Below are positions 45,953 through 57,572 of a stretch of DNA of 64,000 nt, piece by piece; the first letter of the stretch is position 1; every line of letters begins with the position of its first letter. The notes under the pieces are model-generated. The model was not told the origin of the DNA. It did not search any database and saw only the letters and a list, made by a program, of their open reading frames with translations. Source of the stretch: Ampullaceana balthica (lineage: Eukaryota; Mollusca; Gastropoda; Lymnaeidae). The stretch spans positions 1 to 64,000 of the forward strand of contig CALYLW010001015.1 of NCBI GenBank assembly GCA_944989445.1, in the 5' to 3' direction. A program made the position numbers and the translations under genes.

Positions 45953-48864
45953 GATGACCATTGTCTTCTTTTCTCTTTTTTTTATGGCTGTATCCAAAAA
46001 TTGCTTGTGATATATACATAATATTTAATTTGTCTAAATAGTTTAAGAGCATAATATAATTTATAAGTTATTCAAGTGGTGTCTATGTTTAAAATGCCTA
46101 GTGACTCATTTTAAAAATGATTTAGTTTTCGCCCAGATGACACTTTTGTTGAAGTTCACTTCTGAGTGTTTAAAGTATGATCTATGAGATTGTTCAAATG
46201 ATCTTGAGTAATGTCATTGTTTTTTCCATTAATTCACATTTTGACCTCCATGGTTTTCAGCAGCTGCATTAATAATAACAAGTTGTTGAGTTTGGTGCTG
46301 TTCTCAGTAGCTCTCTAACAAATTGTTGAGTTTGGTGCTGTTCTCAGTAGCTCTCTAACAAATTGTTGAGTTTGGTGCTGTTCTCAGTAGCTCTCGATTT
46401 TATTCTCCTGAAACTATTTAATTTAGGGGAAAGATTTTTTATAAATGATAATAAAGTGTGTAATTTAATTTTCTATTTTCTATCTTACACTACGAGTATC
46501 TTTAAACAAAAACCTAACTTGTATATAACATTTATTTATTTTAATCATTTAAATGGTAAACGATGTTTTTCTTGGGTTGCATTGGTTTGCTCCAGATCAA
46601 CGTTACAAATGTTCAGTCCAGTCAAGAACTTCAGTAAATGAGAAGATGTAAACAAGTCTAGAATTTTTGTTTAATGAAATGATCTTCAAATTAAAGTCCA
46701 TGAACTATTTGGCTAATAGAAACCTAATTAGTAATGTTAATAAATGCTTAACTTGATAGATGAACAGAAAATTGATGCTAAGTGATCAAACAATTTTTGT
46801 TTAAATTATTGTGAATGTAATCAACTTTTCTCAAGGGTTACTAAGTGCAGCTGTTATCTGTGATAATTTTTTATTGTTTCTAAAATAAATTCATATTTTC
46901 TAACTCCACAACTGTATACCATAATTCATTAATTGAAGTACATGTATAACAAGAACTGAGAAGTTAGCGAAGGTCCCAAAATGTATAAGGAGCAGCAGAT
47001 TTGTATTGCTTACCACCTAACTCCAACACACACAAATACTCTTTTTCCCTAAACAAAGGCGACCTCTGAACTATTTTAATTGTAAAGTTTTAACAGCCCA
47101 TATTTATTAAATTAAACAAAATATTTAATTTCCTTGATACTACAAAAGAAAAGATTGTGCAACAGCTAGGCCTTTGTTAACAGGAGCTCATCATCTGTCA
47201 GGTCTGAGTGCACCAGCTGGGCCTTGTTATCAGGAGCTCAGCATCTGTCAGTCAGGTCTTGTTTGAGTGCACCAGCTGGGCCTTGTTATCAGGAGCTCAG
47301 CATCTGTCAAAGTCAGGTTTTGTTTGCTGACTAATGAAGAGTTCTAGGAATTATTTATTGACCATTGACTTAATTTTTGTTTGAATGCTGACCATCTAGC
47401 TATTTTTAAATTAATTAAAGTTACTTTTCTTTAGCAATCAAGTTATTTACGTTTCCTTTTTCCAGTCACAATTCACTAAGTTGATTATCTTCTCTTTGAT
47501 GAGCCATTCAAGGTCAAAGTTAAAGATTGTTTATTTACTCAGCAATTCTCTAGGATTATCTACAAGCATTTTTAAAATAGAATCCTTATAAAATAACATC
47601 TTTATCTGATATCAAATAACACCAAAAACAATTTTTTTATTAGTTTATTTGTTAGCAGTAGCAGCAACATTAATCTCTTGGGGCATGTTTTTAATAAAAT
47701 TCCTTTTTTTTAGTTATCAAAACTTTTACCTCAAAAATACAATTCAACCAAAAATGTGCATTTCAATTGTAAATGTTAATATAATTAAAAGCACAATGTA
47801 ACACTTTTAATTGGTACTCAAATAAATAGTGTTACATTACAATGGGTATGTTAAGCTACAAAAGCCATTAATATTTTTACTTACAATTTATGTATTATAA
47901 AAGTTGTTTTAATTTTTACTCTTCTCTTTTTCTATATCTCAGTGGTCCATCGTCAAACTGTCGTCAGTATGGCTGCTATGAATGTTACACTTAAACAATA
48001 TCATGTCATTAAACAAGAAATTATGCCAGGTTTTTTGTTTGTCTGTGATGTTAAATGTTAAATCTTTCAAATTATCTCCTCCTAGCAGTTGGTCTCAATT
48101 TCCTACATTCAATGTACAAATCTATTTATTATGTTTGGTTACTGCCTCAAAATGACAAATGTTATGGATATTTCAAAATTAATTTTCTTTATTTCACTCT
48201 CTGTTAACAGTTTATAAGCTATTAACTAAAAACATTGTTATGCTTTACAGTTGTGAATGACTTTAATTGAAACAAAACTACACATTTGGCAGTACATCAC
48301 ATTTGGCAGTACATTTTGTCTGACATTCACAGGCTGCTCTTGTCTTTTATGTTGTTATATATATCACACTCATAGTGAAGGAGTGATAGATGTTGTATCA
48401 CATTCACAGTGAAGGAGTGATAGATGTTGTATCACATTCACAGTGAAGGAGTGATAGAAAGCCAACTTATAGCTCACATGACAATAAATTATTCATTGAA
48501 ACTACCCACTTGTTATCACATTTGTAATTTGTAGCATAATTTATTACGTATTTTCTTTATCAATATGAATGCCAATAAACACAAATTATTTCTTTGGTTT
48601 CAAAACAATGGAAACTGTTGGAAAACAAACAAAATTTATGATAAAAATTTTAAAAATTCTGCAAGTTTAAAGCTGCTCTCTATGTTTTCCTAGAACTAAA
48701 GATAGTTGAATATTTGTCACAGTTGCTCATGGAATCTGATTTTCCTCTAAGTGTTTGAATGGTGAATCTCAGAAGGCGTCATCTTTAGAGACTTTGAGGG
48801 GACATAGTTAACACACAGAAAATGTTCAAATAGCAATCATTTCTCTCATTCTGGTTGCCCAGGG
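45953..48864. other. LCA5 3' UTR and convergent LCA5-GET1 interval
   Basis: No coding exon seen. It contains small tandem repeats: a 40-bp unit in three copies (46280-46395, TTGTTGAGTTTGGTGCTG), a unit of about 60 bp (47165-47305, GGAGCTCA(T/G)CATCTGTCA) and a 34-bp unit (48365-48455, CAGTGAAGGAGTGATAGA). AATAAA signals for LCA5 occur near 46449 and 46883. Confidence 0.6.
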
Positions 48865-48941
48865 TCACACCCCTGCCAATTTCTTGACTCTCTGCACCAC
48901 TGTATGAGATATTAGCACCCAGAAACCCAAACCTACAGCAC
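48865..48941 (-). CDS. GET1: GET1 last exon
   Basis: Acceptor CAACTTTCAG, then GAVGLGFWVLISHTVVQRV and KKLAGV, stop TGA at 48867-48865. The split glycine codon (G|GT) joins perfectly to 51979. Confidence 0.88.
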
Positions 48942-51900
48942 CTGAAAGTTGGTCACGGAAGGAGAAACGACATTAAAATAATTATTTATCACAGTAATTA
49001 GATGTCCAGTTTTATAGTCAAACTATTTGGCATGCATCAAATACCAGCATCAATAAATGTTTCATTAGTTTTTGCCTTCCACGAGGAAACGTTAAGTAAG
49101 TTTTCAGTTATTGCATCTCCTGAATAGTTTAAGTATTTCTGTTTATTACAGTGCAAATTTCAAAGTTAGATGACAGTCTTGTCTCTCTCAACATGTAATC
49201 TCTGACTGACAGAGACAATTAGCGACTGTTACTGGATGAAATATGTTTTCTTTGACAGAGAATTAACAACTTTTATTTGATGACAAGAATTGTAACAGAA
49301 GCTCATCTTTCAAATTAAAACATCACTGTACTTTGATTGGAATGTATGCCTCTTATATGATTGTGTCCCCTCCAATGCCATCTGTATAGTATGTATGTAC
49401 CTTACACCATGGAGCTGTACTTTGATTGGAATGTATGCCTCTTATATGATTGTGTCCCCTCCAATGCCATCTGTATAGTATGTATGTACCTTACACCATG
49501 GAGCTGTACTTTGATTGGAATGTATGCCTCTTATATGATTGTGTCCCCTCCAATGCCATCTGTATAGTATGTATGTACCTTACACCGTGGAGCTGTACTT
49601 TGATTGGAATGTATGCCTCTTATATGATTGTGTCCCCTCCAATGCCATCTGTATAGTATATATGTACCTTACACCGTGGAGCTGTACTTTGATTGGAATG
49701 TATGCCTCTTATATGATTGTGTCCCCTCCAATGCCATCTGTATAGTATATATGTACCTTACACCGTGGAGCTGTACTTTGATTGGAATGTATGCCTCTTA
49801 TATGATTGTGTCCCCTCCAATGCCCTTTATAGTATGTACCTACACCGTGAGCTGTACTTTGATGATGTATGCCCTTTATATGTGTCCCCCCATGCCTCTG
49901 TATGTAGTACTACACGTGGAGCTGTACTTTGATTGGAATGTATGCCTCTTATATGATTGTGTCCCCTCCAATGCCATCTGTATAGTATGTATGTACCTTA
50001 CACCATGGAGCTGTACTTTGATTGGAATGTATGCCTCTTATATGATTGTGTCCCCTCCAATGCCATCTGTATAGTATGTATGTACCTTACACCATGGAGC
50101 TGTACTTTGATTGGAATGTATGCCTCTTATATGATTGTGTCCCCTCCAATGCCATCTGTATAGTATGTATGTACCTTACACCATGGAGCTGTACTTTGAT
50201 TGGAATGTATGCCTCTTATATGATTGTGTCCCCTCCAATGCCATCTGTATAGTATGTATGTACCTTACACCATGGAGCTGTACTTTGATTGGAATGTATG
50301 CCTCTTATATGATTGTGTCCCCTCCAATGCCATCTGTATAGTATGTATGTACCTTACACCATGGAGCTGTACTTTGATTGGAATGTATGCCTCTTATATG
50401 ATTGTGTCCCCTCCAATGCCATCTGTATAGTATGTATGTACCTTACACCATGGAGCTGTACTTTGATTGGAATGTATGCCTCTTATATGATTGTGTCCCC
50501 TCCAATGCCATCTGTATAGTATGTATGTACCTTACACCATGGAGCTGTACTTTGATTGGAATGTATGCCTCTTATATGATTGTGTCCCCTCCAATGCCAT
50601 CTGTATAGTATGTATGTACCTTACACCGTGGAGCTGTACTTTGATTGGAATGTATGCCTCTTATATGATTGTGTCCCCTCCAATGCCATCTGTATAGTAT
50701 GTATGTACCTTACACCGTGGAGCTGTACTTTGATTGGAATGTATGCCTCTTATATGATTGTGTCCCCTCCAATGCCATCTGTATAGTATGTATGTACCTT
50801 ACACCGTGGAGCTGTACTTTGATTGGAATGTATGCCTCTTATATGATTGTGTCCCCTCCAATGCCATCTGTATAGTATGTATGTACCTTACACCGTGGAG
50901 CTGTACTTTGATTGGAATGTATGCCTCTTATATGATTGTGTCCCCTCCAATGCCATCTGTATAGTATGTATGTACCTTACACCGTGGAGCTGTACTTTGA
51001 TTGGAATGTATGCCTCTTATATGATTGTGTCCCCTCCAATGCCATCTGTATAGTATGTATGTACCTTACACCGTGGAGCTGTACTTTGATTGGAATGTAT
51101 GCCTCTTATATGATTGTGTCCCCTCCAATGCCATCTGTATAGTATGTATGTACCTTACACCATGGAGCTGTACTTTGATTGGAATGTATGCCTCTTATAT
51201 GATTGTGTCCCCTCCAATGCCATCTGTATAGTATGTATGTACCTTACACCGTGGAGCTGTACTTTGATTGGAATGTATGCCTCTTATATGATTGTGTCCC
51301 CTCCAATGCCATCTGTATAGTATGTATGTACCTTACACCGTGGAGCTGTACTTTGATTGGAATGTATGCCTCTTATATGATTGTGTCCCCTCCAATGCCA
51401 TCTGTATAGTATGTATGTACCTTACACCATGGAGCTGTACTTTGATTGGAATGTATGCCTCTTATATGATTGTGTCCCCTCCAATGCCATCTGTATAGTA
51501 TGTATGTACCTTACACCGTGGAGCTGTACTTTGTACTCCATGCATACATACAGCCAGCATTGTGTCCCCTCCAATGCCATCTGTATAGTATATATGTACC
51601 TTACACCGTGGAGCTGTACTTTGTACTCCATGCATACATACAGCCAACATTCAAAAGCCACTCCACAAAATAAAACAATGAGTAAATAAATCTGAAATTA
51701 CACAAATGCCACCCACCCTCCCACTCAATGTGTACACATAACATGGATGGCTGCTATACCCACCCCCCTCCCACTCAATGTGTACACATCACATGGATGG
51801 CTGCTATACCCACCCCACTCCCACTCAATGTTTACACATCACATGGATGGCTGCTATACCCACACCCCCACCCCACCCCCACGACAGATGGCTCCTTTAG

Positions 51901-53793
51901 CTCCCAAAACTTTTAATGCCATCCTCTTGGGCATCAAATATCATTTTCTAATAATATCAAATAAAATGTCTATCTCACCTGCTATTCCAGTGGGGAAAGC
52001 TATGATTTTACCAACTGGTGAGAACCAAGAGGCATTGACCGACAGAAGAGGTTCTCTCCGAAGAAGAAACATCAAGGACAGTGTAATTATTGCCTGTTGA
52101 ATAAAGCAACATCTTTGAGTTAATATTGTTGGTGTGTTTGTAATAATTGATTGAAAAACAGACAGGGGGCATAACTGCATGTTGGATATGAGGTGTTGAG
52201 TTGATGACAGCCTTCTGTTGTCAGTGAAATGCAAAGTGTTTCAAAAAATTCAAGAAAATTGTAGAACTTAAAAAAGGCTGAAAACTTTTTTTTCCTTACA
52301 AAAATATATTTATGGAGATATACAAAGACATGGAGATATACAAAGACATGGAGATATACAAAGACATGGAGATATACAAAGACATGGAGATATACAAAGA
52401 CATGGAGATATACAAAGACATGGTGATATACAAAGACTTGGAGATATACTAAGACTTGGAGATATACAAAGACATGGAGATATACAAAGACATGCAGCCC
52501 ACAGCAGAACCAATAGTTAATGGGATGACTTGTCAAAAGCAGTGGAAATGAATGGTAACAAATCAAGACAAAAATGGAGTTTGTGTGTCTACTAACTGCA
52601 ATCAATGTTGACCCTAACAAACAACAGTGTGTGTATTAGTGAAAAGTGGCTTCATTTAATTCATCATTTCTTGACAGTGCTTCAAGCAAGAGATGAACAA
52701 AATACAAGGTACAATAACGAGTTGTGTGATCAAAATAATACATTTAAAGCTTTATTATGGATCCAAAATTTTATTTTGTTAAGTACTTGTGCCCACCCTT
52801 CTTTTCTTTTCTCTTCTTTCTTAGCTTCCAATGTCGGTGTACACATTACGTATATAATCTATGAATATTTTAATTTAAATACTTGTCTTTATTTATTTGT
52901 ACTGATGCAGGCCTATATAGCTACATAAGTGTTTGTCCATTATTAATAGAGCTTTACATTTATTGATTTAGTCACACAGATGGTGTGTGAACCTTGTATT
53001 TTATTGGAATGTTTTATCACAGTCAGATTCTACATACCAAAGGGTGAACAATGATCAATTTATTGTTTTCATTACACAATTTATTGGTGCATTTTGTATT
53101 TTATAAATGGGTATGATTCTTTCATTTTTAAATATATATTTTATCTGCTTTAAAATTACATGTATATGCATTAAACCTCTTGGATAACATTTTTAGTTAA
53201 CCTTTGTCTCGTTTTTAAAAATTTTTTTATTAGATGCCAGTTGTTCTTGCCTTTACACCATTATTTAACATCTTTGCTTGAAGTTCTAACATATACAATG
53301 AATACTTGCATGTAAAACATATATTCCAGCACTGACGCCTATTCTAACATATGTGATGCTCTGTTTCCTGGAATTACCTTTGGGATTACAACAAAAAATA
53401 AAACAGTCAATTTGAGATGCAAGTTTGGTTTGACAGTTTGCTTTAAAAAGATTTTTTACAAATGTATAGATAGATTCAATAATTATTCTAGAACTTAAAA
53501 TATCAGCTCAAGAAGTGAAAGTTAAAAAGCTGCTCCAGTCTTGAAAATGGACAATGTGTGTTTACAATATAAGACATTTAACACATGTGTATACTTAATG
53601 TGCAATCAACTAAACAATGTTTCTTACCTTTTTCTTTCATTATGCTCAAAAGTTTATCAATCTTTCTTTGCAGTCTAGCATATTGAGCAAAGTTATCTGT
53701 GGCACTTATTCCTAACTGCTGATCTTTCAGATCTTTTATTTCTGCTCTGGTATTCATTTCTTCATCCGACACTTTAAAAACATATTTGGATAT
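48865..53793 (-). CDS. GET1: GET1/WRB tail-anchored protein insertion receptor subunit, N-terminal exon missing
   Basis: Four minus-strand exons: 53793-53628, 53440-53378, 52093-51979 and 48941-48865. They encode about 139 residues against 174 in human GET1; the missing part is the first membrane segment. Visible are the cytosolic coiled coil (MNTRAEIKDLKDQQLG, NFAQYARLQRKIDKLL; human has FARYARLERKINKM), the second membrane segment (KLTVLFFVVIPKAIITLSLM, correct length against human) and SWFSPVGKIIAFPTGIAG, matching human WITPLDRLVAFPTRVAG. The last segment is AVGLGFWVLISHTVVQRVKK. GET1 with CAMLG/GET2 receives tail-anchored proteins from GET3 at the ER. The join from the first to second listed exon is off by one base. 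The gene converges on LCA5. Confidence 0.9.
49325..51530 (+). repeat. 89-bp minisatellite, about 25 copies, inside the last GET1 intron
   Basis: Unit starts TGTACTTTGATTGGAATGTA and ends CCTTACACC(A/G)TGGAGC. One degraded unit lies at 49825-49920. The serial ORFs spaced 89 bp apart are artefacts of the repeat. Confidence 0.97.
51531..51880 (+). repeat. Derived repeats flanking the 89-bp array
   Basis: Two units share GTGTCCCCTCCAATGCC but carry a new ACTCCATGCATACATACAGC segment. A 49-bp unit in three copies follows (51716-51860, ACATGGATGGCTGCTATACC). Confidence 0.8.
51979..52093 (-). CDS. GET1: GET1 third recognised exon
   Basis: Acceptor GCTTTATTCAACAG, donor GCAG|GTGAGA. Encodes AIITLSLMFLLRREPLLSVN and ASWFSPVGKIIAFPTGIAG. 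Confidence 0.88.
52314..52495 (+). repeat. 18-bp minisatellite (GGAGATATACAAAGACAT)
   Basis: About ten copies in GET1 intron between 53378 and 52093. The minus-strand open frame (FVYLHV repeats) is an artefact. Confidence 0.93.
52496..53377. other. GET1 intron sequence
   Basis: AT-rich, no further exon recognised. Confidence 0.5.
53378..53440 (-). CDS. GET1: GET1 second recognised exon (membrane segment 2 start)
   Basis: Small 63-bp exon, QTVKPNLHLKLTVLFFVVIP+K, acceptor TTTTTAAAG and donor AAG|GTAATT. Found by its exact fit in length and phase to exon 52093-51979 and to the human protein. Confidence 0.72.
53628..53793 (-). CDS. GET1: GET1 coiled-coil exon
   Basis: Acceptor TTTTTTGTTCCTTAG, donor AAAAAG|GTAAGA. 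Encodes ISKYVFKVSDEEMNTRAEIK through KLLSIMKEK. The ATG inside (MNTRAE) is not the start; the frame is open to the acceptor. Confidence 0.9.
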
Positions 53794-54562
53794 CTAAGGA
53801 ACAAAAAACACTTTTTTTAAAATATATGTTTGACGGCCTTATTTAGCTGATGAAGCCAGAATGATATGAAATAATGAGGAATAGTTTGACAAGCATGCTG
53901 AAAGCAGCAAATGTTTCACTTAACTTGTCAATGTCAAGATATACAAATATGCCATAAAAGTTTAAAGCTCTTTTGCAGTGTGCTATCTCTATCTAGCCAC
54001 ACAAATAAAATTTTAGAAACATACAAAACAAAACTCTAGAGAATGTGCCAAAACAAAACAGAGCTCTATAGTTTTAAAACTATAAATGTTTGCCCTTAAA
54101 GGGACACCAATTAAGATATTTTTAACCTTTAAAATTCATTAATCAGCTTACCTAGTAATTAGTAATCATGAAATTTGATTATGAGAACTATTGTTTAATA
54201 TTTAAGAATTAGTATTAAGTATTAGCATAATTAAAATACACTTCATACAGTATACAACATTAGTCGTAACTGTAAGCACATTTTAGCACATAGCATATTT
54301 TTTACGACTAGTCGTAGCAGCAGACAACTCGACGGGATGTTGCTAGTGTTAAAACATGTTGTAGCACTAGAAACATCCAGTTGAGTTGTCTGCTGTTACT
54401 TTGTCGTAGCAGCAGACACTTCGTTATTGGTTACTAATTAATTGGAAAGTGAAAGTGGTAGTAAATTAAAATTTCAAAAACTTTTTAAGTAGTTTTTAAG
54501 ACTATAATACTAATAGACTATGGACATGAACTAAGGCAAGGCTACTAAGCCGTGACTAAGCT
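53794..54562. other. Upstream GET1 intron with a hairpin-forming segment
   Basis: No GET1 N-terminal exon recognised. At 54318-54403 an imperfect inverted repeat pairs AGCAGACAACTCGACGGGAT with its downstream partner ATCC-AGTTGAGTTGTCTGCT around a loop of about 16 bases. Confidence 0.5.
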
Positions 54563-55558
54563 CACTAAGGGGTAATCCTGCAGTTTCTACACGTATATTA
54601 TTTCAAAGTGTAATTTAATTTTTTTGTGAGAACTTACGTTTTTAATTTATTAAATGCATTTTTATATGTTGCATTTCAGCTATTACATCGCTAATTTGTA
54701 AGTCTTTTTAATTACTTTTTAATTTTTTCGGCTCTATATAATACATTATCTGTATTATTTACATGATACGTCCATTTTGTTTACCTAGCCACATGTTTTT
54801 TACCTGGCTCGACCAATGCTAAAATAAATTTACTAACTGAAAATGTTTTTATAAGGCATTTTTCATCTATTTTAATGTTCTCAGAAGATAAATAAATATT
54901 TTAAAGACAATTTCATTATATATTTTTTTTACTAAATGTTTGATTCTTATTTTGTTTTGGTTTTAAGTTTAAGTGAGAAAATTTCATTTGGCATCTTAAT
55001 GTGACAACTCGGCAAGTAGAGTACTACATAAACAAAATGGATGTATCCCACTCCGATTATGTAGCTTTAAGGGCTGAAAAGAGCCTTAGAAATTAATAAA
55101 ATAAAACGTACAAATTAGTGCTATAATAGCTAAAATATAACATATATTAATGCATTTAATAAATTAAAAACGTAAGTTCTCACGGAAAAATTAAATTTCA
55201 CTTTGAAATAATAAACTTAAGGCCGGTCCTGCTCGTCTCGAAGTTCGAGTCATCCAGCATGGTATTTTTGGCTGCTATATTTTTTTTTCTATATTAATTT
55301 TTAAAAATAGACAACTAAACCTAACCCAGACCCTAAAAAAATAAAGGTATCGATGCTTCGAACTTAGAGACGAGCAGTTTCTATATTAATTTTTAAAAAT
55401 AGACAACTAAACCTAACCCAGACCCTAAAAAAATAAAGTTAACGATGCTTCGAACTTCGAGACGAGCAGCCACTTACTATTAGTATTAGTAATAATATTA
55501 GTATTTTATTAGCCTACTACATATGTAGAAACTGCAGGCTGCAGGTTTACCCACTAAG
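54563..55558. mobile_element. Foldback-type element with long imperfect inverted repeats
   Basis: The ends GGGTAATCCTGCAGTTTCTACA and its inverse (GTAGAAACTGCAGGCTGCAG) continue inward as inverted repeats for over 100 bp (GTGAGAACTTACGTTTTTAA paired with TTAAAAACGTAAGTTCTCAC). A pearl-like element is nested in the right arm at 55229-55469. Confidence 0.6.
55229..55469. mobile_element. TIR element with two tandem cores, copy 2 (pearl-like)
   Basis: It starts CTGCTCGTCTCGAAGTTCGA and ends TCGAACTTCGAGACGAGCAG, a perfect 20-bp inverted repeat. Two tandem cores lie inside. It is nearly identical to 13343-13582. Confidence 0.8.
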
Positions 55559-56331
55559 ACGTCTAAGACTAAGGAGTATTACCAAAGCAGTCAAATTTCC
55601 CACAAAATCAGGCAAGACAGAAAAGATGACCTCAATTAAGAATACAATTATCATTAAATACATGATACTTCTAATGGGTGAGCAAAACAAAAGTAAAAAT
55701 AATCATAAAATCATATTGAGCATTGAATTGGGTTGTTTTGGTTTCTTATTTAAATGGTAAAGAAGGTATAGTTTCCGGTTTTTAATTAGTGAAAGCGAGA
55801 TGAGATCAAATATTTAACTTTAAAAAAATTATCCCCTGCAAACTTTCCCATTTGTTTTTGGAACAAAAATTAGTAATTCCAGTTAATATATTTTATAAAA
55901 ATATGTAGCTTTTTTAATCATCTTTATATTAATAAATCCTTGTCATTGTTTCGATTCAAAACTTTTATTTTTTTTTAAGAGTCCATGGCAACACAATTAG
56001 TCAAATTAGTGGGACATAACTGTTTCAAAGCTAAAGTTAAGAAAGGACCCATATTTTGTATTTATCATTTAAATTTAAACCAAAAATGTGATTCAAATAA
56101 AAAAAAATTATATATTAATCTTAAATTAATTGCTTTCAACCCGCTTAAAGGTTTGAATGATTAGCAGTCAAATTTAAAAAGTAATATTAAAAATAAACTC
56201 TCTCTTAACTTTTCTTGATTCTTATACTTACTTACTAACTTACATTTATTTCATTTATAGTTTTATTTGTATATTATTAAGTATTATATATTATATTATT
56301 TTTCTTGTCTTATCAAAATTATAATCAGAAC

Positions 56332-57010
56332 CAGGGGCGGATTAAGACTGCACGGGACCCCTGGCTGCAATTCAAACTCAAACTGGGGTCATATCACTAT
56401 AGAGCCAGCGTCCCTATATTGCCTTTAAATTTAAATAAAATGATTGCTAGCAGCAGCTAATATAAGACTGTAACTTGTAACTAAATAGTCCATTGACATT
56501 GGTCATTGGTTCCTTTCTCATACTTTGTACTACGGGATCAGCCTTCCCAGCCAAAAAGGTTATTCATAAAAAAAGATTACGAACAAATAACTGTTCGACA
56601 GATATCATTAAATTGAGTGTAAAAAGACAAATTTTTTTTTAAAAAGACAAATGAAAAAAAAAGTATTCCCCACCGAAATATATCCCGTCACCGCTTGCAC
56701 CACAAGCCTACAAACTTCAACATGACCAGGAGAGCTTGACGGAAATTGTAGTTTTAAAAAATATAAACAATATTCTTTAATATTTTCTCTTATTGAGCCT
56801 ATAAATTTAAATCAGTTTTTTCGATTACTAAAACTATCGGGTCCGAATAGTGATTAGATTAATAGATAATATTTTATTAATTTATTTCCTTTATGATATT
56901 TTCAGGAATTCATGCAAACATTTGTCCACCTTTATTATAAAATATACTAAATTTGGGGGCCCCTAAATCATCAGGCCCCTAAATCAGCCCCCCCCCCTAA
57001 TCCGCCATCG
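56332..57010. mobile_element. hAT-like MITE
   Basis: The left end CAGGGGCGGATTAAG and right end CTAATCCGCCATCG are imperfect inverted repeats. The 8-bp duplications ATCAGAAC and ATCAGTAC differ at one base. It is 679 bp and non-coding; a truncated relative lies at 38470-38886. Confidence 0.72.
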
Positions 57011-57254
57011 ATCAGTACTTATACGTTACATTTACAGACGCTCCTTTGGTACTTGTTTTTTATCTGACCACCAATGCAACATGACGTTTTTTTTGTAAAA
57101 AACATGGCATAACATCAAATTTAATTAACAATGAGTATAGTCAGCTATGATCAATGTTCCATTATCTCGATGGCCAGAATGTTACAAAGGCATCCATAAT
57201 GGTGTTGAAAGGATCACCATGTCTCATTTTCACTTGATTTCTCCACATGTACTC

Positions 57255-57572
57255 CATCATTGTCTTCAACTTCAAACCTGCACCTTATGCTCTGTATCAT
57301 TGTCTACAACTTCAAACCTGCACCTTATGCTCTGTATCATTATCATTGTCTTCAACTTCAAAACTGCACCTTATGCTCTGTATCATTGTCTTCAACTTCA
57401 AACCTGCACCTTATGCTCTGTATCATTGTCTTCAACTTCAAACCTGCCCCTCATGCTCTGTATCATTGTCTTCAACTTCAAACCTGCCCCTTATGCTCTG
57501 TATCATTGTCTTCAACTTCAAACCTGCCCCTTATGCTCTGCATCATTGTCTTCAACTTCAAACCTGCACTTA
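57255..57572 (+). repeat. 40-bp minisatellite, about 8 copies
   Basis: Unit starts TCATTGTCTTCAACTTCAAA and continues CCTGCACCTTATGCTCTGTA. The three forward-frame ORFs are artefacts. Confidence 0.93.

Noticed and set aside
49361..51689. More than twenty identical 68-codon ORFs
   Set aside because: They are spaced exactly 89 bp apart and generated by the array inside a GET1 intron.
53578..53772. Stand-alone 64-codon minus-strand gene
   Set aside because: It is the GET1 coiled-coil exon read past its donor; the frame is open upstream to an acceptor, so the internal ATG is not a start.
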